Under the pieces are notes generated by a model, which was not told the origin of the DNA, did no database searches, and saw only the letters and a program-made list of their open reading frames with translations. The translations under genes were made by a program, and so were the position numbers. Below, piece by piece: positions 36,260 through 45,444 of a stretch of DNA of 64,000 nt; position 1 is the stretch's first letter; the number at the start of each line of letters is the position of its first letter. The stretch covers positions 1 to 64,000 of the forward strand of contig NZ_ANMO01000216.1 of the NCBI RefSeq assembly GCF_000338295.1, given 5' to 3'. This stretch comes from Rhodopirellula europaea 6C. Its GTDB lineage: Bacteria; Planctomycetota; Planctomycetia; Pirellulales; Pirellulaceae.

Positions 36260-36285
36260 GTCCAAGTCAACGCGTTGACTTAGAC
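36260..36285. repeat. Near-perfect 26-base palindrome between convergent genes
   Basis: The core AAGTCAACGCGTTGACTT (36264-36281) is a perfect palindrome; three further pairs (GTC/GAC) extend it on both sides after one mismatch. No T-run follows on either strand. It lies 66 bases after one gene and 19 bases beyond the end of folD. Confidence 0.6.
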
Positions 36286-36304
36286 GGCAACCAGCGGCCG
36301 CAGT

Positions 36305-37207
36305 CTACTTGCCCGCAGCTTGCATCTTGGCGGCCATCAGAGTGTTGTGCAGCAACATCGCGATGGTCAGCGGGCCCACACCACCGGGAACGGGGGTGAT
36401 CGCCGAAGCAACCGCTTCCGCTTCGTCAAACGCGACGTCCCCTACCAATTTGTCTTCGACTCGATTGATACCGACGTCAATGACAACGGCTCCGGGCTGG
36501 ATCATGTCGGCGGTGATCATTTCAGGACGTCCAACCGCGGCAATCAGGATGTCAGCCTGCCGGCAAATTTCGGTCAGGTTTGACGTGCGGCTGTGAGCGA
36601 TCGTCACGGTCGCGTTGGCGACGGCGGGGCCACAGGTGCTGTCCTTTTGTGCCAGCATCATTGCCATCGGCTTGCCAACGATGTCGCTTCGACCAACCAC
36701 GACGACGTGTTTCCCGCTGGTTTCGATGCCCGTGCGATGCAGCAACTGGACGATGCCGTGTGGTGTGCAGGGCAGAAATCGCGGACGGCCCTGCATGAGC
36801 AGCCCGACGTTGACCGGCGAAAACGCATCGACGTCTTTGATTGGATCAATCGCATCCAGGACCGCTCGTTCGTCAATTCCTGTGCCGCCGTTGGCTTTGG
36901 AGGGCAAAGGCAGTTGGACCAGAATGCCGCTGACAGCTGGATCGGAGTTCAGTTCCGCCACTTTCGCCAGCAATTCGGCTTGAGTGGTGGCCGCCGGCAT
37001 CCGGTCCAATCGGCTGGCGATTCCGGCTTTCGCACAAGCTCGTTCTTTGTTTCGTACATAAACCTGGCTGGCAGGATCTTCTCCGACCAAAACCGCCGCC
37101 AATTGGGGAGGGTGGTTCCCGCCTGAAACAAACGTTTCGACGTCAGCAGCGACTTCGCTGCGAATTTCCGAGGCAATCTTCTTGCCATCCAGTCGCGTTG
37201 CGGGCAT
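36305..37207 (-). CDS. folD: Bifunctional methylene-THF dehydrogenase/cyclohydrolase
   Basis: The 300-residue protein converts 5,10-methylene-THF to 10-formyl-THF with NADP in the cytoplasm. Visible family features are [18 protein letters not shown] (the YVxxK catalytic Lys), [54 protein letters not shown] (nucleotide loop) and [19 protein letters not shown]. Length and motifs are complete. The gene stands alone on the minus strand, divergent from the sulfite reductase gene. Together with metF it supplies the C1 pool. Confidence 0.95.
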   Translation of the reverse strand: MPATRLDGKKIASEIRSEVAADVETFVSGGNHPPQLAAVLVGEDPASQVYVRNKERACAKAGIASRLDRMPAATTQAELLAKVAELNSDPAVSGILVQLPLPSKANGGTGIDERAVLDAIDPIKDVDAFSPVNVGLLMQGRPRFLPCTPHGIVQLLHRTGIETSGKHVVVVGRSDIVGKPMAMMLAQKDSTCGPAVANATVTIAHSRTSNLTEICRQADILIAAVGRPEMITADMIQPGAVVIDVGINRVEDKLVGDVAFDEAEAVASAITPVPGGVGPLTIAMLLHNTLMAAKMQAAGK

Positions 37208-37337
37208 CCCGGAGCCTTGATTTGGCGTAAGTCGACGGAAGGTCGACGTGGTGAAAAATTAGAATTGTCGGTATAAAGAGTCGAACACGAACCTTCGGTC
37301 CTTTGACCGACGCAAATCACACAGGATTTTTGACTCG

Positions 37338-39119
37338 ATGTCTACCGACGCTTCCGAAACGAATGCCGCACCGACCGACGCGCCCGCGAAGCCGATCAAG
37401 CTCAGCCCGGTCGAAAAGATCAAGCAAGAAAGTGGTTTCCTAAAGGGTTCGATCGATGTCGAGCTGGCAGATCCAGTTGATCATTTCGACAATGCCAACA
37501 TTCAGCTGCTGAAATTCCACGGCACGTACCAACAGGACGACCGTGACAAGCGAGCCGAGCTGAAGAAGTCAGGCGGTGGCAAAGCTTACTCGATGATGAT
37601 CCGTTGCCGGATCCCCGGTGGGCGTTTGAGCTCGGATCAATTGGTCGCTCATTTGGATATGTGCGACGAATTGGGCGATTCGACGCTGAAAATCACCACC
37701 CGTCAAACCTTGCAATTGCACGGCATTTTGAAAGGTGATCTTCGCGAGACGATTCGCCGCATCAATGAGGTTGAACTGTCGACGCTTGCTGCCTGCGGTG
37801 ACGTGAACCGAAACATCATGTGCTGCCCCGCGAAACGAGTCGGTGGCATTCATGCTCAGCTCAATGTATTCACGGACGAGTTGACCGAGGCTCTCGCACC
37901 TCAAACACCTGCTTACCACGAACTTTGGCTGACTGACCCCGACACCGGTGAGAAGACGTTGGCCGGCGGTGGTGAACCAGAAGCATCCAGTGCTCCGGTC
38001 ATCGATGAACCCTTGTACGGACCGACCTATTTGCCGCGGAAGTTCAAGGTTGGCATCGCGCTGCCGGATGACAACTGCATCGACATCTACACGCAGGACC
38101 TCGGGTTCTTGGCCGTGATCCGTGATGGGCAAATCATTGGTTACAACGTTTCGGTCGGCGGTGGCATGGGCCGCACTCCAAGTGCGAAGAAAACCTTCCC
38201 CGCTCTCGCGAAACGGATGGCATTCGTGACGCCGGAGCAGGCGATCGATGTCGCCAAGGCAGTCATCATCGTCCAACGCGACAACGGCAATCGAAGCGAC
38301 CGCAAAGTGGCTCGCCTGAAGTACTTGATCGCGGATTGGGGCATCGAGAAATTCCGAGCCGAAGTGGAGAAGGTCTTCGGCGGACCCCTCGCCGATTGCA
38401 CGGAAGACGACGTGCACGAGTTCGATGACCACATGGGTTGGCAGGAACAGGGCGACGGCAAGTTGTCCTACGGCCTGAACATCGAAAACGGCCGCTTGTA
38501 CGACAATGAGAAGGTTCAAGTGAAAGCAGCGATTCGAGCCGTTTGTGCTCGTTTCAATCGCGAAATTCGTTTGACCAGCCATCAGAGCATGATCTTCTGT
38601 GACATTGATCCTTCTGAGAAAGAAGAGTTGATCGAGATCCTGAAGTCACACGGTCTTCGCACCACGGAAGAAACCAGCACGGTTCGTCGTTGGTCGATCG
38701 CGTGTGTCGCTTTGCCGACTTGTGGTTTGGCCATCACCGAATCCGAGCGTCGTTTGCCAAGCATCATTGATTCGATCGAAGAGCCTTTGGCCAAGTTGGG
38801 CCTCAGCAACGAACGATTCACCATTCGAATGACTGGCTGCCCCAATGGCTGTGCTCGTCCCTACAACGCGGACTTGGCTCTGGTCGGTCGCGCGGTCGGA
38901 AAGTACACACTGTTCGCCGGTGGCGGATGGTTGGGCAACCGATTGGCCTACATCTACAAAGATCAGGTCAAAGACGAAGACGTGACCGCGGAGCTGACGG
39001 GAATCTTCGCCGCGTTCAAAGCCAACCGCGAAGAAGGCGAATCGCTGGGAACGTTCTGCGATCGCGTGGGGGCTGAAAAGTTGGCTGAATTGGCCGAAGC
39101 TGCTCCACTTCCCGCCTGA
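37338..39119 (+). CDS. Siroheme-containing sulfite/nitrite reductase
   Basis: A 593-residue hemoprotein of the assimilatory sulfite/nitrite reductase family. Siroheme-[4Fe-4S] ligands are CVALPTC and CPNGC (C-x5-C and C-x3-C), the second in RMTGCPNGCARPYNADLALVG. The siroheme-binding segment TTRQTLQLHGI (first half) and the related second-half segment REIRLTSHQSMIFCDIDP mark the internal duplication. Length and motifs favour the ferredoxin-type single-subunit enzyme (Sir/NirA). Sulfite and nitrite reduction cannot be separated by eye; no nitrate or sulfate assimilation gene is adjacent. A good terminator follows. Confidence 0.9.
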   Translation: MSTDASETNAAPTDAPAKPIKLSPVEKIKQESGFLKGSIDVELADPVDHFDNANIQLLKFHGTYQQDDRDKRAELKKSGGGKAYSMMIRCRIPGGRLSSDQLVAHLDMCDELGDSTLKITTRQTLQLHGILKGDLRETIRRINEVELSTLAACGDVNRNIMCCPAKRVGGIHAQLNVFTDELTEALAPQTPAYHELWLTDPDTGEKTLAGGGEPEASSAPVIDEPLYGPTYLPRKFKVGIALPDDNCIDIYTQDLGFLAVIRDGQIIGYNVSVGGGMGRTPSAKKTFPALAKRMAFVTPEQAIDVAKAVIIVQRDNGNRSDRKVARLKYLIADWGIEKFRAEVEKVFGGPLADCTEDDVHEFDDHMGWQEQGDGKLSYGLNIENGRLYDNEKVQVKAAIRAVCARFNREIRLTSHQSMIFCDIDPSEKEELIEILKSHGLRTTEETSTVRRWSIACVALPTCGLAITESERRLPSIIDSIEEPLAKLGLSNERFTIRMTGCPNGCARPYNADLALVGRAVGKYTLFAGGGWLGNRLAYIYKDQVKDEDVTAELTGIFAAFKANREEGESLGTFCDRVGAEKLAELAEAAPLPA

Positions 39120-39176
39120 TCCGATGACGGGCGGGCTTTGAAAGATCACGCTCGACCCAACGAATCTTGAAACGAC

Positions 39177-39213
39177 AAACGGCTTGGTGAATTCACTAAG
39201 CCGTTTACTTTTT
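39177..39213 (+). terminator. Terminator of the sulfite reductase gene
   Basis: AAACGGCTT (39177-39185) and AAGCCGTTT (39198-39206) are perfect arms, extended inward by GTG/CAC, followed by ACTTTTTG. Confidence 0.85.
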
Positions 39214-39230
39214 GATTGATGGTGGTGATT

Positions 39231-39257
39231 GCGATCACGCCGCGATGCGGTGATCGC
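39231..39257. repeat. Inverted repeat between convergent genes
   Basis: GCGATCAC and GTGATCGC are perfect 8-base arms with an 11-base loop, 18 bases beyond the end of the minus-strand PAS-GAF-REC gene. It may act as an extra 3' stem-loop for that transcript; there is no T-run. Confidence 0.45.
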
Positions 39258-39274
39258 GAGTCGCACCGGATGAC

Positions 39275-41119
39275 TCAGCAGATGGAGTTCTTTGTTCCGC
39301 CGGATGCGGTCCGTGCAGCATCGGGATCCTCATCGCTGGGAGGAGTGTCGTCCGGCGACGAGCCCGGAGGATTCTGCACATTTGGGTTGGCCTCAATCAC
39401 CGTTTTCAAAACGTCGATCAGCTGGTCCAGCCGGAATGGTTTGAAGAGCACCGCTTTAGGATGCAAGCCATTTTGCTTGGCTTTCACGATGGAGTGACCT
39501 GGGTCGTATCCGAACCCAGTCATCAGAATCATTGGCACATGAGCCATGACTTTTTCCAATCGCAGCATCAGTTGGTACCCGCTGTAATCGGGCAGTTTGA
39601 TGTCGCTGATGATCGCGTCGTAGCTGTCGTCGCCCGCGCTCCGGCGAACCATCAAAACTGCTTCGTCACCTTCATGGGCGGTTTCAACGACACATCCGTA
39701 GCGTTCAAGCAACTGGTGAGCGTCTTCGCGAACTTGTTCGTCGTGATCGACCACCAGAATTCGACGGCCACGAAGGATCGCGTTTTGATCCAGCTTTTCG
39801 TCCGCGGGAACGGCTTCCAGCGGAGTCATTTTCTGACCGATCTGCTGGATCGTTCGTTTGATGTCTCGAGAATTTTGCAGGATCCGGCGAAGGCGGTCCA
39901 TCACTTCGGGGCTGTGTCCGATGTAGCCTTCCATCACATGGACGGCGTCGTTCAGAATCGCATCGACTGGCAGGGCAACCGCACTGTGAATCGCGTCACA
40001 GCTTTGCTGGGCGGTGTTGGCCTTTTGAGCCACCAGCAGTTCCAGCGTGTTGAGTGCGAAGGCAATGTCGCGGGCGAAGATTTCTAGGAATTGCAGATCG
40101 CTATCGCTGAACGCCGCCACGTCGGGGCTTTCGACGTTGATTGTCCCGAGCACCTGGTCATGGAGGACCAGAGGAACCGTCAGGGAACTGCGAGCGTCCG
40201 CGACGCCGGGGATGAACAGCGGGTCGTTCTGAACGTCGTGACAAACGTAGCTGACTCCGCTGGCGGCGACATAGCCTGTGATGCCGTTCTCACGAGGGTG
40301 AGCAGATAGTCGGCGGTCCGAGGCTTCTTCGTCGATGCCGACGCTGAGCAGCGGAATGAGATCGCCGGTGGTTTGCTCCAACACACGAATCTCGATGACT
40401 TCAAAATTGAGCAAGTCACTGAGGTAGTGCTGGATGTTGTCCTTCAAAAGATCGATCCGGTCGTCGACCTCCATCATGAAGATCTCGTTGGGACGCAAAT
40501 CCGCCAATTCACGACCGGCCTGGTGGATTGCCGCCAGTTTCTGTTGTTGGAGGATCTCGTCGGTGATCTCGCCGACGGTGACAATCAGGTTTCGCGGCGA
40601 CTCGGCCGAGCGGACCGGGGCGGCGTGAACCTGGAAATATTGGTTGTCCATGCTGTGAAGCGTGGAACTGCTTTCGTCGCCTGTCGCCAGCGCGGTATGG
40701 AACGGGCAGAAATCCGGTCCCATAATCTCGGGATTGTGCAATAACTCGTAGAACGTCATTCCGAGCGGTGTTCCCGACGGACGGCCCGCCCAATGCAGCA
40801 GACGATGGTTTGCCCAGATCACACGAAGATCCGCGTCGAGCAACGCGACACCTTCGGGCATATCGCGGAGCATCAGCCCGCTTTGCATCATTCCGCGAAT
40901 TTCGGAGGTTTGTGGAAGGCTGGTGCGGCTCATCCAGATGCCGGCCACGTCCTCTTCTTCGAGCAAAGGGAACGCGTCCACAATTGACTCGCAAAACACC
41001 CATTCGATGTCGGGTGATTGTGTTCCCTCAGCCGAGCTGTCGCCTTGCAGCAACGCTTCTGGCAGCGAGGATCGATCCGGAGGCGAATTTGGGCCGCCGA
41101 CGCAGATGACCTTTGGCAT
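39275..41119 (-). CDS. PAS-GAF-receiver regulatory protein without kinase domain
   Basis: A 614-residue cytoplasmic protein. Domains in order: an N-terminal segment (1-85), PAS (about 85-190; GVALLDADLRVIWANHRLLHW), GAF (about 220-370; YVAASGVSYVCHDVQNDPLF, SLTVPLVLHDQVLGTINVES), a helical linker (about 380-450), and a C-terminal receiver (about 455-575) with acidic pocket DHDEQVRED, phospho-acceptor Asp in IISDIKLPDYSG, then LMTGFG and LFKPF. The linker resembles a dimerisation helix bundle, but no H box or ATPase follows. It is therefore probably a signal-integrating output or phospho-sink protein. A strong Shine-Dalgarno sequence (GGGAGGT) precedes the ATG. Confidence 0.88.
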   Translation of the reverse strand: MPKVICVGGPNSPPDRSSLPEALLQGDSSAEGTQSPDIEWVFCESIVDAFPLLEEEDVAGIWMSRTSLPQTSEIRGMMQSGLMLRDMPEGVALLDADLRVIWANHRLLHWAGRPSGTPLGMTFYELLHNPEIMGPDFCPFHTALATGDESSSTLHSMDNQYFQVHAAPVRSAESPRNLIVTVGEITDEILQQQKLAAIHQAGRELADLRPNEIFMMEVDDRIDLLKDNIQHYLSDLLNFEVIEIRVLEQTTGDLIPLLSVGIDEEASDRRLSAHPRENGITGYVAASGVSYVCHDVQNDPLFIPGVADARSSLTVPLVLHDQVLGTINVESPDVAAFSDSDLQFLEIFARDIAFALNTLELLVAQKANTAQQSCDAIHSAVALPVDAILNDAVHVMEGYIGHSPEVMDRLRRILQNSRDIKRTIQQIGQKMTPLEAVPADEKLDQNAILRGRRILVVDHDEQVREDAHQLLERYGCVVETAHEGDEAVLMVRRSAGDDSYDAIISDIKLPDYSGYQLMLRLEKVMAHVPMILMTGFGYDPGHSIVKAKQNGLHPKAVLFKPFRLDQLIDVLKTVIEANPNVQNPPGSSPDDTPPSDEDPDAARTASGGTKNSIC

Positions 41120-41619
41120 GGATCTTACCTCCCCCCCGTTTCAATCTTGACCGTTGGCCGGGTCGTGCGAACAGTGTCTTAGTAACGTCGTCTTTCACGC
41201 CCGGTTTGGGAACCACATCATAGAAATTTTTGCAGAATTCCTGTGAGATTCGTTCCGGCTTCTCATTCTACGCATGAATCACTCGTCCGGGTTGAATGCG
41301 ATTTATACGCGTGCTGGTGATGTCCGGCCTCCGAGCTTCGCAGAAAAAGAATCTGATGAAATTTTGCGAAGCGGTGCGCGTTTGATGTCAGTTTCACGCT
41401 TAATCTCACTGCACCGATCCTGGAAGAATAGGTTTTCTGGGACGACTGAACAAAAACTAAGCTTTATCGGGCCGAATCAATCGGCTCATTGTTGACACTG
41501 CCTACCTTGTACCTACATTCTGGGGAACGGGCGTTGTTCGCCCAGAGTACGCAGCCGTTAAAGCTTACCCGTGTTTCTTCTGTTGCCTCACTGGCTGTGA
41601 GCGTTTTGGAGGTTTTTTG
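41120..41619. promoter_or_regulatory. Promoter region of the YTV-repeat gene
   Basis: About 500 bases with no supported gene. A sigma-70-like promoter is visible: TTGACA (41492-41497), 16 bases, TACATT (41514-41519), about 100 bases before the start, leaving a long leader. Just upstream lies an inverted repeat GCCGA/TCGGC (41471-41485). GGAGG at 41608-41612, seven bases before the ATG, is a strong ribosome binding site. Confidence 0.65.
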
Positions 41620-43998
41620 ATGAGATCGAACGTATTACGGATGTTTCTTGGACTGACAGCGGCGATGTTGTTCGCTGTCAATGTCTACGCAGGATGCGGA
41701 GATTGTGGTGGATGCGCTAGCGGCGACGGTTGTGTCTCCGATGGTGGTGGTGCCACGGTCATGGGCGGCGGCGTTGCCGGCGCGAGCTATGGGGGTGCAT
41801 GTGGCCCAACCGTTTCCTATCAAACGCAAACGGTAATGCGTTCTCAGTACGTCACTGAGACTCAAATGGTGCCAACCACCACTTACCAACGCCAAACGCA
41901 AACTCGCATGCGTAGCGTAACCAAGCAAGTTGCTCGTGTTGAAACACGCGAACAAGAGTACACGGTCAACGTGCCGCAAACTCAAACTCGTACTGAAACC
42001 TACGACGTTCAAGTCGCGGTTCCATACACCGAAGAAGAAACCTACTCGGTTCAAGTTCCTGTCACGACCGAAGTCGAGCAGTCTTACCAAGTGTCGGTTC
42101 CTTACACCGAAAACGTAGAACAGTCGTACCAAGTTTGCGTCCCATACACTGAGCAGCTTGAGCAAAGCTACACGGTTCAGGTCCCTTACACCGAGACCAA
42201 GACGCAAACCTACACCGTCAACGTTCCTTACACCGAGCAACAAGAGCAAACCTACACGGTTCAAGTTCCTGTTCAGCAAACACGCGAAGAAACCTACCAA
42301 GTGTCGGTTCCTTACACAGAAGAAGTCGAGCAAAGCTACACCGTTCAAGTTCCTGTCACGAGCACGCAAACTCAGACTTACCAAGTTTGCGTTCCTTACA
42401 CCGAAACTTTGACTCAAACTTACTCGGTTCAAGTTCCTTACACCGAAACCAAAACGCAGACCTACACGGTCAACGTTCCCTACACTGAAACCGTTGAGCA
42501 GCCTTACACGGTTAGCGTTCCTGTGACTGAGCAAGTTGCTCAGACCTACACGGTCAACGTGCCTTACACCGAGAACGTCGAGCAAACCTACACCGTTCGC
42601 GTTCCTGTTCAAGAAACCAAGACTGCTTATCGTACCGTTACCAAGTGCGTCCCCGTGACCACCATGCGTACCGTCACGAAAGACATGGGCAGCTACCAGT
42701 GCCAAGCCGTCGTTTCCGGCGGTGCAGCTTCCTACGGTAGCGGCGCAGGCGTCTACGCAGCTGGTTCAGGTTGTGGTTCGTCGGCTTGTGGTGGCGGATG
42801 TGCAAGCAGTTGCGGCTCTTGCTCGGCTTGCACCAGCAGCTGTGGCGATGGATGTGGTTCGTCGGCTTGTGGCGGCGGATGCGGTGGAGTTGTCGGTGGC
42901 GGTGGCGGTGCAGCTTCGGCTGGATCGGCATGCGGACAAACCGTCTCGTATCGTCAAGTTTACGTTCCTAACTTGGTGACGGAACAAGTTCCAACCACCT
43001 CGTACCAGCGTCAAACTCAACAGGTTCCTTACACCTACACGACGACTTCGTACACCACGCAAACGCAAACTCGTACCGTTCCTGTTACCAAGGTTCGCAC
43101 CGAAACTCGTGAGCGTATGGTCAACGTGACCAAGTACCAAACTGAAACGCGTACTCGTACCGTTCAGGTTCAAAAGTGCCGTCAAGAACAACGTACTCGT
43201 GACTACACCGTCACCAAGTACCGCACCGAAACGAAAACTCGCGAAGTGCCTGTTCAAAAGACTCGTTTGGAAACTCGCACCCGCGAAATTCCTGTGACGA
43301 CAATGAAGACCGAAACTCGTACTCGTACGGTTCCTGTCACCAAGACTCGTCTGGAAACCCGTACTCGTACGGTTCCTTACACCACGATGACGACCGAAGA
43401 ACGCACTCGTACGATCACTGTTCAAAAGTGCCGTCAAGAAGAGCGTACTCGTGAGTACACCGTGACGAACTATCGCACTGAAACTCGCACCAAGTCGATT
43501 CCAGTGACGAAGACTCGTTTGGAAACTCGTACTCGTTCGATTCCTGTGACCAAGACTCGCATGGAAACTCGCACTCGCATGGTTCCTCAAACGACCATGA
43601 CGACCGAAGAACGTACCCGTACGGTCAACAAGACCCGCATGGAAACGCAACAACGCACTCGCGAAGTTGCTTACACCGTGAACACTCCTGAAACTCGTAC
43701 TCGTACTTACAACGTGACTGTCTATGACACTGTCACCGAAGAAGTGCCAGAAACCTACAGCGTTTGCGTTCCTGTGCAAACAATGAAGGCCGTTCAAGTT
43801 CAGGTTTGCAAGCAAGTTCCAACCACCGTTCAAGTTCCTGTCTACGGCTCGTCCGCTGCAGGCGTTTCGACCGGTGCTGGTTGCACGGACTGCGGTTCGG
43901 CTGCTCCTGTCAGCTACGAAGCTGCACCTGTCATGCAAGCTGCTCCTGCAGCACCTGTCATGCAAACTGGTGCTGGTTGCACCAACTGTGGTCAGTAA
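41620..43998 (+). CDS. Secreted YTV-repeat protein with two 14-residue repeat arrays
   Basis: The 792-residue protein has a signal peptide (LGLTAAMLFAVNVYAGCGD) and Gly/Cys-rich segments. Array 1 (41950-42621) consists of exactly 16 units of 14 residues, of the type EQSYTVQVPYTETK, with YTV and PYTE as constants; it is acidic to neutral. Array 2 (43060-43605) consists of exactly 13 units of 14 residues of the type ETRTRTVPVTKTRL and is strongly basic. A Gly/Ser/Cys-rich hinge (about residues 375-440) separates them, and the C-terminus has more Cys motifs (GCTDCG, GCTNCG). YTV is a Pfam-defined planctomycete repeat; these proteins have been assigned to the cell envelope. Strong promoter, RBS and terminator suggest high expression. 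Confidence 0.92.
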   Translation: MRSNVLRMFLGLTAAMLFAVNVYAGCGDCGGCASGDGCVSDGGGATVMGGGVAGASYGGACGPTVSYQTQTVMRSQYVTETQMVPTTTYQRQTQTRMRSVTKQVARVETREQEYTVNVPQTQTRTETYDVQVAVPYTEEETYSVQVPVTTEVEQSYQVSVPYTENVEQSYQVCVPYTEQLEQSYTVQVPYTETKTQTYTVNVPYTEQQEQTYTVQVPVQQTREETYQVSVPYTEEVEQSYTVQVPVTSTQTQTYQVCVPYTETLTQTYSVQVPYTETKTQTYTVNVPYTETVEQPYTVSVPVTEQVAQTYTVNVPYTENVEQTYTVRVPVQETKTAYRTVTKCVPVTTMRTVTKDMGSYQCQAVVSGGAASYGSGAGVYAAGSGCGSSACGGGCASSCGSCSACTSSCGDGCGSSACGGGCGGVVGGGGGAASAGSACGQTVSYRQVYVPNLVTEQVPTTSYQRQTQQVPYTYTTTSYTTQTQTRTVPVTKVRTETRERMVNVTKYQTETRTRTVQVQKCRQEQRTRDYTVTKYRTETKTREVPVQKTRLETRTREIPVTTMKTETRTRTVPVTKTRLETRTRTVPYTTMTTEERTRTITVQKCRQEERTREYTVTNYRTETRTKSIPVTKTRLETRTRSIPVTKTRMETRTRMVPQTTMTTEERTRTVNKTRMETQQRTREVAYTVNTPETRTRTYNVTVYDTVTEEVPETYSVCVPVQTMKAVQVQVCKQVPTTVQVPVYGSSAAGVSTGAGCTDCGSAAPVSYEAAPVMQAAPAAPVMQTGAGCTNCGQ
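41950..42621 (+). repeat. Array 1 of the YTV gene: 16 x 42-base coding repeats
   Basis: The stretch is exactly 672 bases, 16 units of 42 with no length change. Constant residues are Tyr4, Val6, Val8 and Pro9; the ends carry Glu/Gln. DNA copies differ at many synonymous sites, so the array is old and maintained at protein level. Confidence 0.9.
43060..43605 (+). repeat. Array 2 of the YTV gene: 13 x 42-base coding repeats
   Basis: The stretch is exactly 546 bases, 13 units of 42. Most units begin ETRTR or EERTR, and the array is strongly basic (Arg/Lys). It has the same period as array 1 but different sequence, then degrades over about 120 further bases. Confidence 0.9.
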
Positions 43999-44015
43999 TT
44001 GCTAACGATTGTTCG

Positions 44016-44094
44016 CCGGATGGTGGTTCACCATCCGGTGAATTCTGAAATCACAAACGGCTCGCGTTCTTTTCGAATGCGGGCCGTTTTTTTT
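44016..44094 (+). terminator. Double hairpin terminator of the YTV gene
   Basis: The first hairpin has perfect 10-base arms CCGGATGGTG/CACCATCCGG with a 3-base loop (44016-44038). The second (44057-44087) is a 13-pair stem with two G-T pairs, followed by eight T. Confidence 0.9.
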
Positions 44095-44158
44095 GTTGAA
44101 TCAGAACCTGCGCCGGGCTGCCTCGTGCGGCGATGCACCAGAGTGGATGGCCGGTTGG

Positions 44159-45304
44159 TTACGGCGACGGGTAGTCCGCGGCTTCCGCCAGCAGATTCAC
44201 GGCCCGGTCGATTTGTTCTCGGCTGGTCGTCCAGCCGACTGAAACGCGAATCGCGCGACCGATCTCTTTTTCGCTGCAGCCAATCGCTCGAAGCACTCGA
44301 GTCATCTCATCGGGTGGAGATTCAGATTGGGCCAAGCCGACGACCAAGTGACGTGCTGCCTTTTGAATGCGTTTGGCTTCCGCGGGCATTTGCACGGTGA
44401 CCGTGTTGGGCAAACCGTCGACATGTTCGGCGTGGATAATGACCTGTTCGCCGAGGTTGCTTCGCAAGCCGTCAATCAATCTCTGACGCAGTTCCGCGAG
44501 CGTCTCGTAGGCTTCGTCGACACATCGTCCCGCCATGGAAGCGGCTGAACCAAATCCAACAATGCCGGGTACGTTCTCGCTGCCTGCTCTCAAGCCCATT
44601 TCGCGACTCTCGCCGAACAAGATGGGTTTGAGTTCCAACCCGCGGCGAACAAAGAGGGCTCCGTTGCCTTTGGGACCGTACATCTTGTGAGCGCTCAAGG
44701 CCAGCGAATCAACGCGAAGCTGAGTGACATCGACGGGAATTTTTCCAACTGATGTGGTCGCGTCGCAGTGAAGACGGATGCCTCGGTTGTGGCATCGATC
44801 CGCCAGTTCTCGAACGGGTTGAAGGGTGCCGAGCACGTGGTTGGCCAATTGAAGGCAGACCATCTGTGTCGATTCGCGAAAACGTTTTTCAAACTCGTCT
44901 GCGCTGACCAATCCATCGGCATCGCACGGGACGAGTTCGACATCCCAACCGAGACGCCCAAGCTGCAAACCGGCCTGCATGACCGCGTCGTGTTCAATGT
45001 TGCTGATCAACACATGGGGAGGCCCGTCCAGCGGATCCATTGTGTTGTCGAATTCAGCCGCTCCGAGGATGCCAAGGTTGTTGGCCTCTGTTCCCCCACT
45101 GGTGAAAACCAGTTCGAAGGGTTCACATCCGATGAGAAAGGCGACTGATTCACGAGCCCCTTCGATTGCTTCGCTGACCGCCGATGCGTGAACATGGGAT
45201 TGTGTCGGCAGCATGAAGTGCGTCGACCAATACGGCTGCATTGCCTCGATCACCGAAGGAGCCATCGGTGTTGTGCGATTGAAATCGAGGTAAATCAGCG
45301 ACAC
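44159..45304 (-). CDS. NifS/IscS-like aminotransferase lacking the catalytic Cys
   Basis: A 381-residue class V PLP enzyme. It has the IscS/NifS plan: LIYLDFNRTTPMAPSVIEAM, FTSGGTEANNLGILG, HDAVMQAG, HCDATTSVGKIPVDV (PLP Asp), SALSAHKMYGPKGNGALFVR (PLP Lys), LRAGSENVPGIVG. The mobile loop that normally reads GSAC in the class I desulfurases is GLAQ here (VVGLAQSESPPDEM), and no other Cys lies nearby. It may be a transaminase-like or selenocysteine-handling relative, or simply not a sulfur donor. The N-terminal histidine/aromatic pocket is conserved. A Cys-containing paralogue lies at 59584-60843. Confidence 0.9.
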   Translation of the reverse strand: MSLIYLDFNRTTPMAPSVIEAMQPYWSTHFMLPTQSHVHASAVSEAIEGARESVAFLIGCEPFELVFTSGGTEANNLGILGAAEFDNTMDPLDGPPHVLISNIEHDAVMQAGLQLGRLGWDVELVPCDADGLVSADEFEKRFRESTQMVCLQLANHVLGTLQPVRELADRCHNRGIRLHCDATTSVGKIPVDVTQLRVDSLALSAHKMYGPKGNGALFVRRGLELKPILFGESREMGLRAGSENVPGIVGFGSAASMAGRCVDEAYETLAELRQRLIDGLRSNLGEQVIIHAEHVDGLPNTVTVQMPAEAKRIQKAARHLVVGLAQSESPPDEMTRVLRAIGCSEKEIGRAIRVSVGWTTSREQIDRAVNLLAEAADYPSP

Positions 45305-45444
45305 GGCGAGTGAGACTAAGGTGGCAAAGCAAGGGAAGCGGGTTCCCCAGATTAACCCCTTTGCCCTATGAATCTAGCCGCCAACGCAGCGATTCTCACC
45401 GCGGGTGGGAAACGCTGCGGGCGGTTGTTCCACCATGGCTCAGC

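Noticed and set aside
37569-38582. 337-codon antisense frame in the sulfite reductase gene
   Set aside because: Exact shadow of a well-conserved hemoprotein; the translation has no recognisable domain.
41950-43605. 42-base regular repeats that might be taken for a CRISPR array
   Set aside because: Units are contiguous, coding, variable in sequence and without spacers.
41635-43965. Two long antisense open frames (356 and 399 codons) opposite the YTV gene
   Set aside because: They arise from the biased codon use of the repeats; their translations (Asn/Leu/Arg-rich) repeat with the same period and have no domain.
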